A stretch of DNA of 64,000 nucleotides from Halobacillus campisalis (GCF_030345335.1 NZ_JAPVRC010000006.1:62001-126000), one strand, 5' to 3'. Shown: positions 37,130 to 46,460, numbered from the stretch's first letter. The notes: a model not told the origin generated them from the sequence alone. Made by a program: numbers and translations.

Positions 37130-37507
37130 AAATTTGCCTCCTTGGCTATTAGAAAGAATGTTAACAAACAACGAAATTAATTATGCCTATTATTCAAAAT
37201 GAATTCAATAGCTTCGTCAAAACTTTCCATAAAAAGACACTGATAATTAATAATCTTTATCGTTCCTATGGTTAGTCGACAACATCACTTTTTAATGGAT
37301 TTCAATTGGATAGAAAGCTAATAGGTAAAGTTCCTTATTGGAGATCTGATTGCTTCTTTAAAGTATGGAAGAAAATTTGATTTATGAAGTGCTAAGTCTT
37401 TAAAAATCTAAAGGTTGCGAGTACAATGAATACTAATATCTGAGACTCTATTCTACATACTTATTCACAGAATAGGAATTTATAATCCAGGAGAAGGAGA
37501 TTTAAAC
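37130..37507. other. Intergenic stretch before ilvE
   Basis: No gene, T-box or repeat recognised. A 17-codon frame on the minus strand (about 37180-37232) lacks a ribosome site. Confidence 0.4.
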
Positions 37508-38581
37508 ATGACAAAGCAAAGACTTGAAATTGAAAAAAGCAATCAGCAGAAACCTAAGCCTGAATCGGACCAAATTCCTTTTGGAAGTGTGTTTACCGAC
37601 CACATGTTTGTAATGGACTATGATTCAGCAAAAGGCTGGTACGACCCTAGAATCGTTCCTTACGAACCATTAACCTTGGACCCCGCAGCTATGATCTTTC
37701 ATTATGGCCAAACAGTATTTGAAGGTTTAAAAGCATACCGAGGTGAAGGAGACCGTATTCTGCTGTTCAGACCTGAACAGAACTTCGCTCGGTTGAATCG
37801 TTCAAGTGAGCGCCTTAGTATTCCCCCTATCAACGAAGAAGAGGTGATGGACCATTTAAGAGAGTTGATCAGTCTGGAAAAAGACTGGGTACCGGAAACG
37901 AAGGGCACTTCCCTTTATATCCGTCCTTTCATTATTGCGACAGAACCAAACTTAGCCGTAGCTCCGTCAAAAACTTATAAATTGATGATCATCCTTTCTC
38001 CGGTAGGCTCTTATTTCACCGGGGGATTGCGTCCTGTTACAATTAACGTCGAGGATCAATTCACTCGTGCAGTAAAAGGCGGAACTGGAATGGCCAAAAC
38101 GGCCGGCAACTATTCAGCAGCTTATCAAGCACAAGCAAAGGCTTCTCAAGAGGGAGGGGCTGAAGTTCTATGGCTAGATGGCGTTGAAAAACGGTTTATC
38201 GAAGAAGTCGGCAGTATGAACATATTCTTCAAAATCAATGGAGAAGTTATTACCCCTGAACTGAGCGGGAGTATACTAAAGGGAATTACCCGGATGTCGA
38301 TCATTGAACTTTTACAGGATTGGGGTATACCTGTTACAGAAAGAAAAATTTCGATAGATGAGCTGTATCAAGCATACGAAGAAGGTATAGTAGAAGAAGT
38401 ATTTGGAACGGGCACGGCAGCAGTAATTTCTCCAGTTGGAGAGTTTAACTGGCTTGGTAAAAAAATGGTGATTAACAATCATCAAATTGGTGACTTATCT
38501 CAAAAGCTTTATGATACGATTACAGGAATTCAAAGAGGAGAAGTTACAGATTCCTATGAATGGACAGTAGAAGTCATTTAA
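37508..38581 (+). CDS. ilvE: Branched-chain amino acid aminotransferase
   Basis: 357 aa, PLP class IV transaminase of the long (type II) BCAT group. Family landmarks: FHYGQTVFEGLKAYR, the PLP Lys in the GGTGMAKTAGNYS to EVLWLDG region (Lys within VKGGTGMAKTAGNY or the following EK), and GTGTAAVISPVG near the end. It transfers amino groups between glutamate and leucine, isoleucine or valine. Start after GGAGAAGGAG. Monocistronic with its own terminator; no T-box seen upstream. Confidence 0.94.
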   Translation: MTKQRLEIEKSNQQKPKPESDQIPFGSVFTDHMFVMDYDSAKGWYDPRIVPYEPLTLDPAAMIFHYGQTVFEGLKAYRGEGDRILLFRPEQNFARLNRSSERLSIPPINEEEVMDHLRELISLEKDWVPETKGTSLYIRPFIIATEPNLAVAPSKTYKLMIILSPVGSYFTGGLRPVTINVEDQFTRAVKGGTGMAKTAGNYSAAYQAQAKASQEGGAEVLWLDGVEKRFIEEVGSMNIFFKINGEVITPELSGSILKGITRMSIIELLQDWGIPVTERKISIDELYQAYEEGIVEEVFGTGTAAVISPVGEFNWLGKKMVINNHQIGDLSQKLYDTITGIQRGEVTDSYEWTVEVI

Positions 38582-38608
38582 GTAATTTTAAAATGGAAGA
38601 CGTTAAAA

Positions 38609-38643
38609 GCACATCTCTTAATTAACAGGGTGTGCTTTTTTTA
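38609..38643 (+). terminator. ilvE terminator
   Basis: AAGCACA / TGTGCTT stem, then seven T. Confidence 0.85.
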
Positions 38644-38835
38644 TTGTTTTTAATAGGTAAAAAGTTGTGGTAATACTTATAAAGTGTATGTAAAATAGTC
38701 ACAAAATTATGTAAAAAGATATTAAAAATAGTACATTATGGTGAAAAAATAATCCACACGGGTTATAGGAAAATTATACTATTATATTGTATTGTATATT
38801 TAAGTAGTAAATAGAAGCATAAAAAGGGGAAATAA

Positions 38836-39206
38836 ATGAAGCTTATTCAATCCATTAAATTAAGTGAAGAAGAAATTCAAGACTTGATGGCTGCAATCAC
38901 TCATACAATTGAAACTTCTTCTACTATTCATCCAGACCGTTTGATACGCTTAAAGAAAATCAAAGAGTCCTTCCTTTCGATTTCCACGGAAAAAGACTCG
39001 CCGGAAACACAACACTATAAAAAAAAACGCTTACGCCAAGGGAATTACAAATTTTCTCTTTGCTTGTCAAAGGGATGTCTTATACCAAAATAGCGAAAAG
39101 CATACATATATCAGAGCATACAGTTAAAGTGCACATAAGGAATATATATAGCAAATTGAAAGTGAAAAATAAGGTGGAACTAATCCTTAAATATAGTGAA
39201 AAATAA
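38836..39206 (+). pseudogene. LuxR/GerE-type regulator with frameshift at A9
   Basis: Frame 0 from ATG 38836 (AAAAAGGGGAAA upstream) gives a helical N-terminus of about 64 residues. At the run of nine A (39019-39027) the useful frame changes. In the second frame the sequence continues TLTPRELQIFSLLVKGMSY, then KIAKSIHISEHTVKVHIRNI and SKLKVKNKVELILKY, a complete GerE/LuxR helix-turn-helix, ending at TAA 39206. One extra A would restore a 123-aa protein. Options are slippage at A9 that yields some full protein, phase variation, a decayed gene, or sequencing error. The stop is 15-20 bases before the c-di-GMP riboswitch. Confidence 0.82.
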
Positions 39207-39219
39207 CTGAATATTCAAT

Positions 39220-39310
39220 TTCCGATAATGGCAAACCTGTTGAAAAATAGGGACGCAAAACCATGGGTCTAAGGTATAAAGGTATATACTATGACAGCCG
39301 GCTTTCGAAG
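39220..39310 (+). ncRNA. Class-I cyclic-di-GMP riboswitch (GEMM-I)
   Basis: Core conserved pieces in order: ATGGCAAACC (39229-39238), GGGACGCAAAACCAT (39250-39264) whose CCAT pairs with ATGG, GGGTCTAAGG (39265-39274), and CTATGACAGCCGG (39289-39301). These match the GEMM-I aptamer, including the A-rich GNRA-type loop and the ligand-binding junction. A terminator follows at once, so ligand-controlled termination is likely. Downstream genes are an EAL phosphodiesterase and a PilZ receptor, which makes the ligand assignment very coherent. Confidence 0.9.
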
Positions 39311-39321
39311 AAGTGAGAATT

Positions 39322-39354
39322 AAATATCCTCATTTTCTTGAGGTTATTTTTTAT
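39322..39354 (+). terminator. Riboswitch expression-platform terminator
   Basis: Stem AATATCCTCA / TGAGGTTATT (one mismatch) followed by a T tract, 12 bases after the aptamer. Confidence 0.8.
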
Positions 39355-39379
39355 ATAAATATGGTTTTTTAAGGGATAT

Positions 39380-39601
39380 ATGGGGGTTGGAACCATAGTT
39401 AAATTCCTAATATCTCGAAATCAAGCCTTATGCATTACTATCACAAAGTCAACATATGAAGGAAAATTAGAAGGATCAGGCAGGAACAAAAGGCATAACA
39501 TTTCCATTTTTAATACCGAAGATGCTCATACCCTGACAGACTTACGGCGGGGGTATATAAACCTTGTTAGTCACTTTTATTCGTTCAACAAGAAGCTTTA
39601 A
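39380..39601 (+). CDS. Uncertain small ORF in riboswitch leader
   Basis: 73 codons, ATG after TAAGGGATAT (weak). No family; the composition is mixed. It lies between the riboswitch terminator and the EAL gene, and could be a real short gene, a leader, or chance. Confidence 0.3.
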   Translation: MGVGTIVKFLISRNQALCITITKSTYEGKLEGSGRNKRHNISIFNTEDAHTLTDLRRGYINLVSHFYSFNKKL

Positions 39602-39633
39602 CAGCGGATTTATATAAATATTAAGTAAAAGAG

Positions 39634-40350
39634 GTGGTTCGAATCCTTGATCCGACCCTTACAAAAAGTACGATTTTTCATCATTTTCAACCTGTATATG
39701 ATATAACGAGTTGGAAGAGAATCGGATTTGAAGTTTTGCTTAGATCAAAAGAAATTAAGAGTCCAGAGGAAGCGTTCGAAACGGCTAGAAAAGATAAAAA
39801 ACTTTACGATTTAGACACATTGTCCATCTATGAAGCTATAGCATCGTTCACAGCAAATGGTTTCGCAGGAAAAGACATGTTGTTCCTTAACGTGTTTCCG
39901 TCCACCATCGTTCATAAAAATTTCATGGCTTTTATTCGAGAAATAGCCCTCTCATACCCAGAACCCCATAATTTGATACTCGAAATCAGTGAAGCTGAAA
40001 GTATCAACAACATCAAAGAGCTTGCTGGAATTGTCCGTCAAATTAAACAAACAGGAATTAAAGTTGCTTTTGATGATATCGGTAAAGGGTTTTCGGATAT
40101 AGAATCTATTATCGAAAGCAAGCCGGATTACATTAAGCTGGATAAATACTTCACACGAGATTTAGACACTTCTAAAGAAAAACAGTTGTTTGTTGAATTC
40201 ATCATTAATTATTGTGAGCGATTAGATATGAAATTAGTGATTGAAGGAATTGAAAAGCCGACTGAGTTAGCCATTATTAAATATTTGGGGGGCACACTTG
40301 CTCAAGGGTATGTGCTTGGCTACCCGGATCATTTAAAAAATTTGAAATAA
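39634..40350 (+). CDS. EAL-domain c-di-GMP phosphodiesterase under riboswitch control
   Basis: 238 aa, one EAL domain (FEVLLR). Catalytic set visible: Glu in EVL, Asn in LNVFPST, Glu in LILEISE, Asp-Asp in FDDIG, Lys in IKLDK, Glu in IEGIE, Gln in AQGY. Very similar to the gene at 33969. GTG 39634 is in the only in-frame position after a stop, but overlaps the site AAAGAGGTG. The position that matches the TTG start of the paralogue here is ATC, so the true initiator is uncertain. Downstream PilZ gene starts 13 bases on. Confidence 0.87.
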   Translation: MVRILDPTLTKSTIFHHFQPVYDITSWKRIGFEVLLRSKEIKSPEEAFETARKDKKLYDLDTLSIYEAIASFTANGFAGKDMLFLNVFPSTIVHKNFMAFIREIALSYPEPHNLILEISEAESINNIKELAGIVRQIKQTGIKVAFDDIGKGFSDIESIIESKPDYIKLDKYFTRDLDTSKEKQLFVEFIINYCERLDMKLVIEGIEKPTELAIIKYLGGTLAQGYVLGYPDHLKNLK

Positions 40351-40362
40351 TGAGGTGATGTG

Positions 40363-40896
40363 ATGACACTTCTAGTAGCTTACTTCATCGTGATTAATTT
40401 GTTGCTGACAGGGCTTATCATCTATTTGCAAAAGAAATCAAAAGCTGAAAGAAAAAGGATTTACAGTTTACTTGATGAAGAAAGAAATAAATTGAAGAAG
40501 AAACAGTCAGAGGACAAGAACCGCAGAGGAAGCTTCCGTTTAACCTTAAACAGAAAAGATTGTACATTAGTATTGAAGGAGTCTACTCATGGTAATATGG
40601 AGAAGCTCAAGGAGAGGTCTTTAAAAGGTTACATTGAGAACATCAGTGCTTCAGGCGTCAAATTCGTCTGCCGCTATGATCTTCCGGTGAAATTCAACTT
40701 TAAGGTGACATCTGTATTCGAGCTGAGAGGTGAAGAATTCTCTTTAGGCGCGGATATAGTAAGGAAAGAAGAGCATACCAATCATCAGCTGATGATTTAC
40801 GGGCTTCAGTTCGTCGAGATGACGGCAAAAGATCAAGAAAGACTTAGCATCGTATTGCATAGAATTGAATCGGAAAACAGGAAGAGAATCTCCTGA
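40363..40896 (+). CDS. Membrane-anchored PilZ c-di-GMP receptor
   Basis: 177 aa from ATG 40363 after GAGGTG. N-terminal membrane helix (about 3-22), a Lys/Glu-rich linker (25-50), then a PilZ domain from about residue 52: RRGSFRL fits the arginine motif RxxxR, and ENISASGVKF fits the (D/N)xSxxG motif. No YcgR-N domain recognised. It is the likely effector of the local c-di-GMP circuit, acting at the membrane on an unknown partner (wall, motility or exopolymer). Confidence 0.85.
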   Translation: MTLLVAYFIVINLLLTGLIIYLQKKSKAERKRIYSLLDEERNKLKKKQSEDKNRRGSFRLTLNRKDCTLVLKESTHGNMEKLKERSLKGYIENISASGVKFVCRYDLPVKFNFKVTSVFELRGEEFSLGADIVRKEEHTNHQLMIYGLQFVEMTAKDQERLSIVLHRIESENRKRIS

Positions 40897-40967
40897 GTGA
40901 AAATAAGCAAATTATGAAAAATGGTTGAAACGCCTTTCACTTTTTAATGGGACCGGCATATCCTATG

Positions 40968-41013
40968 ATAATAAGCACAGAGCCTGTCAAAAGACGTTCT
41001 GCGCTTATTTTTG
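40968..41013 (+). terminator. EAL-PilZ operon terminator
   Basis: Long stem AATAAGCACAGA / TCTGCGCTTATT (one mismatch) followed by TTTT. Confidence 0.82.
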
Positions 41014-41067
41014 TATGTAAACTAGTTGTGGTATTGCTTTTCTACTTACAATAATCGAATTCAGGTC

Positions 41068-41259
41068 TCAATTATTTTTATTATAGTGAATCAAATAGAT
41101 GATCTTTTTTAAATAATGATACGATAAATATCCTATCCCAATCACTAGAAGGATAGCGAGGCTGAGCCAGAAATAGCTTAAAAGATCAGGCATAAACAGA
41201 GTGAATAACGTAAAAATGACAGCACCGATCATAAAGAACGTAATTAATCGAATGACCAT
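41068..41259 (-). CDS. Small two-helix membrane protein
   Basis: 63 aa from ATG 41259 with CGGAGGG upstream. Two hydrophobic stretches (about 2-24 and 27-50) then a basic tail KKIIYLIHYNKN. Unknown function. Confidence 0.6.
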   Translation of the reverse strand: MVIRLITFFMIGAVIFTLFTLFMPDLLSYFWLSLAILLVIGIGYLSYHYLKKIIYLIHYNKNN

Positions 41260-41511
41260 AATCATCCCTCCGAAAGTGTATAGATATCATCAGTATAAAA
41301 TAGTGATCCTCTGATCTACAATGCTTCTTTTCACCCAGTAAATGTAAGGGAAGTAAAGTTATTATTAATTTTTTAGGAACAGAAGATAAATTATTGCCAA
41401 TTATATATGAATTATAGTATATTGTTGACTCATAAAATAAAATCGACCCATAACCCTTTATGTAGTTGACACTTAGTCAGTGATGGTCTTTAAGATTGCG
41501 AGGAGTTGACT

Positions 41512-43575
41512 ATGGATATACCTTTGCAGGAACCTGTCATTATATTCGGCTTAGCTGTTCTAATGTTTTTATTCTTCCCTATTCTAATGGGGAAGCTGCG
41601 AATCCCTGCTATTATCGGACCGATTGTAGCCGGTATTATTATTGGGCCTAATGGGTTGAACCTTCTGGCTAGAGACTCGACTATCGAGCTTCTGGGAGCA
41701 GTGGGATTACTATTTATTATCTTTATTGCAGGGTTAGAATTAGATATTGACGGATTTAAGAAATATAGGAAACGCAGCGTTGTTTTCGGTTTACTATCTT
41801 TCTCTATACCATTGACCTTAGGGACGGCCGTTGGGGTGTACCTTGGGTTTAGTGTCCCCGCTTCGATCTTGTTAGGGTCCATCGTAGGCTCACATACTCT
41901 TTTAGGATATCCGATTGTAAGCCGGCTTGGGGTCGCAAAAAATAAAGCGGTGACTACAGCTATCGGCGGGACTTTATTAACAGACACACTTGCAATGCTA
42001 GTGCTGGCAGTAATTACTGGTGCAGCAGAGGGGGAATTGTCTGTAGGCTTTTGGGCTCAGCTCATAATTGCAACGACCTTGTTTGCGCTTGGTGTTTTAG
42101 TCCTTACACCCTACCTGTCCAAATGGTTCTTCAAAAACTCAAACAATGATGGAGCCACTGAGTTCAACTTTGTGATGGCTGTTCTATTTGTAGCAGGAAG
42201 TATTGCCTTGTTTGCGGGACTGCAGCCTATTATTGGGGCCTTCCTTTCAGGTCTAGCGCTGAACCGCTACATTTATGATCATGGTCCGCTGATGAACCGG
42301 ATCAGGTTTACTGCAAATGCTTTGTTTATCCCATTCTTCTTATTGTCTGTCGGAATGTTGATGGACTTAAGTGTTTTAATATCCAGTCCAGAAGCATGGG
42401 TAGTCACAGGATTAATTCTGTTTGCTGTTGTATTCGGTAAAGCTTTAGCCGGATGGATTACAAGTAAGATATATGGCTATACAGTGAAAGAACGCAAATT
42501 GATATTCGGCTTATCGATCTCTCAAGCCGCTGCAACCCTTGCGTCTACACTTGTAGGTTTTGAAATTGGTCTCTTAAATCAGCAGACGGTCAACGCTGTT
42601 ATTGTGATGATTTTAATGACTTGTATCTTAGGCCCATATTTCTCTGAGAAATACGCTCGGAAATTGGCTACTAGACAAGAGCAGAGCCCTCAGGACGAAA
42701 CGATGCCTGAGCGGATTCTCATCCCACTTGCGAATCCTGGAACGACGGAGTCCTTAATGGATTTAGGATTTATATTGAAAAAGGCAAAAGGAACTGAGGA
42801 GCCCCTATACCCATTGAGCGTAGTGCAAAAAGATTTGAAAAAAGCTACGGCAGAAGTGGCGCATGCTGAGCGGATGCTTGGCCACTCGGTCATATACGCT
42901 TCAGGTGCAGATGTTCCTGTGAAACTATTGACTCGAGTCGATCGAAACATCGGTCATGGAATCGAGAGAGCAGTCGCTGAAGAACGAATTACGACGATCA
43001 TTGCAGGCTGGAATGGTCAAAAAGTAGGAAGTCAGAAGATTTTTGGCGGAATCATTGATAACTTCTTAGAACATACCTACCAACGGTCTTTGATCACTAA
43101 AATTCAGCATCCGCTGAATATGACAGAACGTATCATTATGATCATCCCTAATAATGTGGCTTTTAAGCCAGGGTTCGACGACTCAATCTCTATCATTAAA
43201 GATATTGCAGTCCAGCTAAATGCCTCTTTAAAAGGCTATGTAGTTAGAGATAATTTGGACACGTATCAGAGTGTTTCTGACCGGATCCGTCCAGGGATTC
43301 AAATTGACTTATTTTCTGCTGAAAGCTGGGAATCGCTATATGAAGAAAACTTGCAGGAGATTAAAAACAACGACCTGGTTATTCTGATAAGTGCACGCCG
43401 TGGAACGGTAGCCTGGCACCCTGAGTTAGAACGACTGCCTAAGGAACTTGCGGATATGAGCCGCGGCAGTCTGATCGTGTTTTATCCTACAGAAATGAAA
43501 GAAGCAGATATTCGTGGCACTCGCGGGACTGAGCTGCCGAAAGAATTATTATTTAGAAGTGATTATAACGACTGA
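41512..43575 (+). CDS. CPA2-family cation/proton antiporter with USP-like C-terminus
   Basis: 687 aa from ATG 41512 (GAGGAG eight bases upstream). About 12-13 membrane helices cover 1-380 (ILMGKLRIPAIIGPIVAGIIIGPNGL; GAFLSGLALNRY). The soluble C-terminal half, about 395-685, resembles universal-stress-protein folds in tandem, seen in Na+(K+)/H+ antiporters of this type. It probably exchanges Na+ or K+ for H+ in salt and pH homeostasis. A second antiporter of a different class follows 400 bases downstream. Confidence 0.9.
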   Translation: MDIPLQEPVIIFGLAVLMFLFFPILMGKLRIPAIIGPIVAGIIIGPNGLNLLARDSTIELLGAVGLLFIIFIAGLELDIDGFKKYRKRSVVFGLLSFSIPLTLGTAVGVYLGFSVPASILLGSIVGSHTLLGYPIVSRLGVAKNKAVTTAIGGTLLTDTLAMLVLAVITGAAEGELSVGFWAQLIIATTLFALGVLVLTPYLSKWFFKNSNNDGATEFNFVMAVLFVAGSIALFAGLQPIIGAFLSGLALNRYIYDHGPLMNRIRFTANALFIPFFLLSVGMLMDLSVLISSPEAWVVTGLILFAVVFGKALAGWITSKIYGYTVKERKLIFGLSISQAAATLASTLVGFEIGLLNQQTVNAVIVMILMTCILGPYFSEKYARKLATRQEQSPQDETMPERILIPLANPGTTESLMDLGFILKKAKGTEEPLYPLSVVQKDLKKATAEVAHAERMLGHSVIYASGADVPVKLLTRVDRNIGHGIERAVAEERITTIIAGWNGQKVGSQKIFGGIIDNFLEHTYQRSLITKIQHPLNMTERIIMIIPNNVAFKPGFDDSISIIKDIAVQLNASLKGYVVRDNLDTYQSVSDRIRPGIQIDLFSAESWESLYEENLQEIKNNDLVILISARRGTVAWHPELERLPKELADMSRGSLIVFYPTEMKEADIRGTRGTELPKELLFRSDYND

Positions 43576-43578
43576 AAA

Positions 43579-43612
43579 AATGCCGGTTTGAGAAAACCGG
43601 CATTACTTATTT
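43579..43612 (+). terminator. Terminator after CPA2 antiporter
   Basis: Perfect stem AATGCCGGTTT / AAACCGGCATT (43579-43589, 43594-43604), with a weak T tract. Confidence 0.8.
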
Positions 43613-43987
43613 TAAATGTCCACTTAAAGTCTCTGCAGTTAAGTTTACATAACATTATGATATTATAAATATAAACTTTCATCTAATTGCTCACTATTTG
43701 TTATTCTATTCTCACCCCTGCATTGTTCAATGATTCACGAACAAGTTTTCATTTTGGCTCTGTTGCTTAGAATGGTTTTCCTCTGGATAACTGGGAGGCT
43801 TCATCCGATCCATACAAGCCATATTTACCATGTTGATAGGATGAGCATGCTTCGTCGTCGTCTGTGTAGAAAGGTAGTGATTCCATGACCTTTGCTTTTA
43901 GATGTTATGGCACTCAGCTATATATTCCAATACATGAAACTATGAATTTTTCAGAGCTTAATTTAGTAGAAGGAGACTCTCACACAT
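43613..43987. other. Long leader before second antiporter
   Basis: 375 bases with no supported gene. I looked for a ydaO-type c-di-AMP riboswitch, common before K+ transporters, and saw no match. A promoter is likely but I cannot place it safely. Confidence 0.4.
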
Positions 43988-45478
43988 ATGCTTTTTGAAT
44001 CATTTGGAACAGATTCCTTTTTACTCATAACTGCGTTATTATTTTTTAGTGGTATCTTAGTGGCAAGGTTTTCGAGTCGCTGGGGTATACCCTCGCTCGT
44101 GCTTTTCATTTTGGTTGGAATGCTCGTCGGAAGTGATGGATTAGGTTTAATTTATTTTGACGATGCCCGGACAGCTCAAATTATAGGTGTGTTTTCTTTA
44201 GTGATCATCTTATTTGAAGGTGGTTTACATACAAAGTGGTCAACCGTGCGATCTGTGGCTGGACCATCATTATCTTTAGCTACGTTAGGTGTTTTGATTA
44301 CTTCATGCATAGTCGGTTTTGCAGCATATTTCATAATGGATATTAAGTTGATTGAAGGACTCTTATTCGGTGCTATTGTTGGTTCTACAGATGCAGCTGC
44401 AGTTTTTGCCGCATTAAAAGAGCGGAATATCAAAGCGAAAATGGGTGCAACGTTAGAAGCTGAATCGGGAACAAACGACCCGATGGCAGTATTTTTGACG
44501 TTATCCCTTATTGAATTGATCGTAATGGAAGATAGCATTATTTTAATGATGATTCCGACGTTTTTCCTTCAAATGGGTTTAGGTTTAATTCTCGGTATTG
44601 CTTTTGGGAAACTGGCTTCATATTCCATAAATCATATAAAACTGGACTCGAGCGCTCTTTATCCAATTTTTTCTGTTGCCTTTGCTTTAATCACTTACAG
44701 TGTTACATCATTTATTGGAGGAAGCGGTTTTCTTGCCGTATATGTTGCTGCTCTTGTTATAGGGAATTCTGAGTTGACCTACCGATATTCCATTTTTCAA
44801 TTCAATGAAGGATTTGCCTGGATGGCACAAATCCTAATGTTTATCATACTAGGTTTATTAGTATTTCCTGGGCAATTGTTCACTAAAGAAATTATGTTGA
44901 ATGGATTTCTTTTATCGGCTATCCTAATATTCTTAGCGAGACCTGTCGCTGTATTTATATCTACAATTAAAATGAAATATAGCCTGAAGGAGAAAACATT
45001 TCTGTCCTGGGCAGGACTTCGTGGGGCTGTGCCGATCGTTCTTGCCACATTCCCGATTGTAGAGGGACTTGATAACAGCCAAACACTATTCAATATTGTA
45101 TTTTTCGTAGTACTGACCTCAACTTTAGTGCAAGGTTCCACTATTTCCTATGCGGCGAAGTTACTCGACCTCGTCGGTCCAAAAAAAGATATCCCTCATC
45201 ACTCCATAGAGTTGATATCGATGGGGAAAGCGTCAGCAGAGATGATCCAATACCAAACGAATCGCGAATCGGCTGTTGTAGGCAAAAAGCTTCGTGACGT
45301 ATCATTTCCAAACCGTGCAAATATCAGTGCCATTATCCGTAATAATCAAGTTGTCACTCCTTATGGTGAGACAGAGATTAAAGAAGGGGATTTTCTATAT
45401 ATATTAGTAGAAGCTAAATATAAAGAACAACTTAAGAAAATATTAGAGCAAAAAACGAGTCATGAAAAAGGATCTTGA
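43988..45478 (+). CDS. CPA1-type K+(Na+)/H+ antiporter with TrkA-C domain
   Basis: 496 aa, NhaP2/CvrA-like. About 12 membrane helices (1-390) with the family segments FSSRWGIPSLVLFILVGMLVGSDG (residues about 25-48; only a landmark) and AIVGSTDAAAVFA, where the Asp is in the ion-exchange core. A C-terminal RCK_C (TrkA-C) domain (about 410-490) can bind nucleotide ligand, often c-di-AMP. Start after GAAGGAGAC. Likely exports K+ during hyper-osmotic or alkaline adjustment. Confidence 0.88.
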   Translation: MLFESFGTDSFLLITALLFFSGILVARFSSRWGIPSLVLFILVGMLVGSDGLGLIYFDDARTAQIIGVFSLVIILFEGGLHTKWSTVRSVAGPSLSLATLGVLITSCIVGFAAYFIMDIKLIEGLLFGAIVGSTDAAAVFAALKERNIKAKMGATLEAESGTNDPMAVFLTLSLIELIVMEDSIILMMIPTFFLQMGLGLILGIAFGKLASYSINHIKLDSSALYPIFSVAFALITYSVTSFIGGSGFLAVYVAALVIGNSELTYRYSIFQFNEGFAWMAQILMFIILGLLVFPGQLFTKEIMLNGFLLSAILIFLARPVAVFISTIKMKYSLKEKTFLSWAGLRGAVPIVLATFPIVEGLDNSQTLFNIVFFVVLTSTLVQGSTISYAAKLLDLVGPKKDIPHHSIELISMGKASAEMIQYQTNRESAVVGKKLRDVSFPNRANISAIIRNNQVVTPYGETEIKEGDFLYILVEAKYKEQLKKILEQKTSHEKGS

Positions 45479-45484
45479 CTAGAG

Positions 45485-45523
45485 AAGTGCAGGGCATCTT
45501 AATTAGATGGCCTGCACTTTTCT
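45485..45523. terminator. Terminator after CPA1 antiporter
   Basis: Stem AAGTGCAGG-GCATC / GATGG-CCTGCACTT, then TTT. Confidence 0.85.
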
Positions 45524-45535
45524 AAATCAGTGTGG

Positions 45536-46306
45536 TCATGAAGCACCCATCCCGCCATCCACACGATATTGACTGCCTGTAATGAATTTACTGTCATCCG
45601 ATGCCAAAAAAAGTACCAGTTTGGCTATATCTTCGCTTTCTCCATAGCGGTTTAGAGGGATAGCGGATGTATGTTGCTCCTTTGCAGCTTCTGAATTTTC
45701 GGGATTAAGTCCTTTTTCAAGAGAGCGCATCATTCTTGTATTAACTGGAGAAGGGTGCACTGAATTAACATGCACATTTGACGGAGCAGCTTCAAGAGCG
45801 GCAACTTTTGTAATTCCAACTACGCCATGCTTAGAAGTAACATAGGGCGCTACGCCTGGCGAACCCATCAATCCTGCCACAGACGACATATTGATGATAC
45901 TTCCACTCTTCTTTTCCTGCATGATAGGCAGTACATGTTTTAAACCAAGAAAAACACCCCGTACGTTAACATTCATTATTTGATCGAAGTCTTCAACCGT
46001 CTGTTCCGTTATGGGTGCCACTTTACCTTCGATTCCTGCATTGTAGAAGAAAATATCTATCGTGCCCAATCTTTCTAATGTCTTTTCAACATATTGTTGA
46101 ACTTCATTTTCCTCTGTAACGTCTGCAGTTATAGTAAGAACTTCTCCGTAACGATTCAATTCTGTTTTTACGTCTTCTAAAGCCTGCTCATTCCTATCAA
46201 TTAAAGCGACTTTAGCTCATTCTTTAAGAAATAGCTTAGCTGTCGCTTTGCCAATGCCACCGCTTCCTCCAGTAATAATTGCACACTGTCCATCTAATCG
46301 CGCCAT
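45536..46306 (-). pseudogene. SDR-family oxidoreductase with in-frame TGA
   Basis: Reads as a 256-codon SDR from ATG 46306 (AAGGAG upstream) to 45536. [17 protein letters not shown] gives a normal Rossmann start. Codon 30 (46219-46217) is TGA where SDRs have Gly in the EGAKVAL segment, a single change from GGA. The rest is intact: NAGIEGKVA, INMSSVAG, YVTSKHG with the Tyr-Lys pair, HPSPVNTRM. The gene is either inactive, read through, or affected by sequence error. Confidence 0.85.
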
Positions 46307-46460
46307 TAAAAAACAGCTCCTTAGTATGAGTTTAGACAAAGTAGCGAATCTTTTGTCTCAGTCACAATTCCCAAAATTTTCAAAAAGAAACCTTTCTTGT
46401 TTTATTGTATGAAAACTAGCTATACACAAAAGCTATTGATAACGAAAGGAAGTGATTGCG

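Noticed and set aside
37172-37507. T-box leader before ilvE
   Set aside because: No AGGGTGGNACCGCG-type antiterminator motif.
43613-43987. c-di-AMP (ydaO) riboswitch before the CPA1 antiporter
   Set aside because: Expected conserved blocks are not visible.
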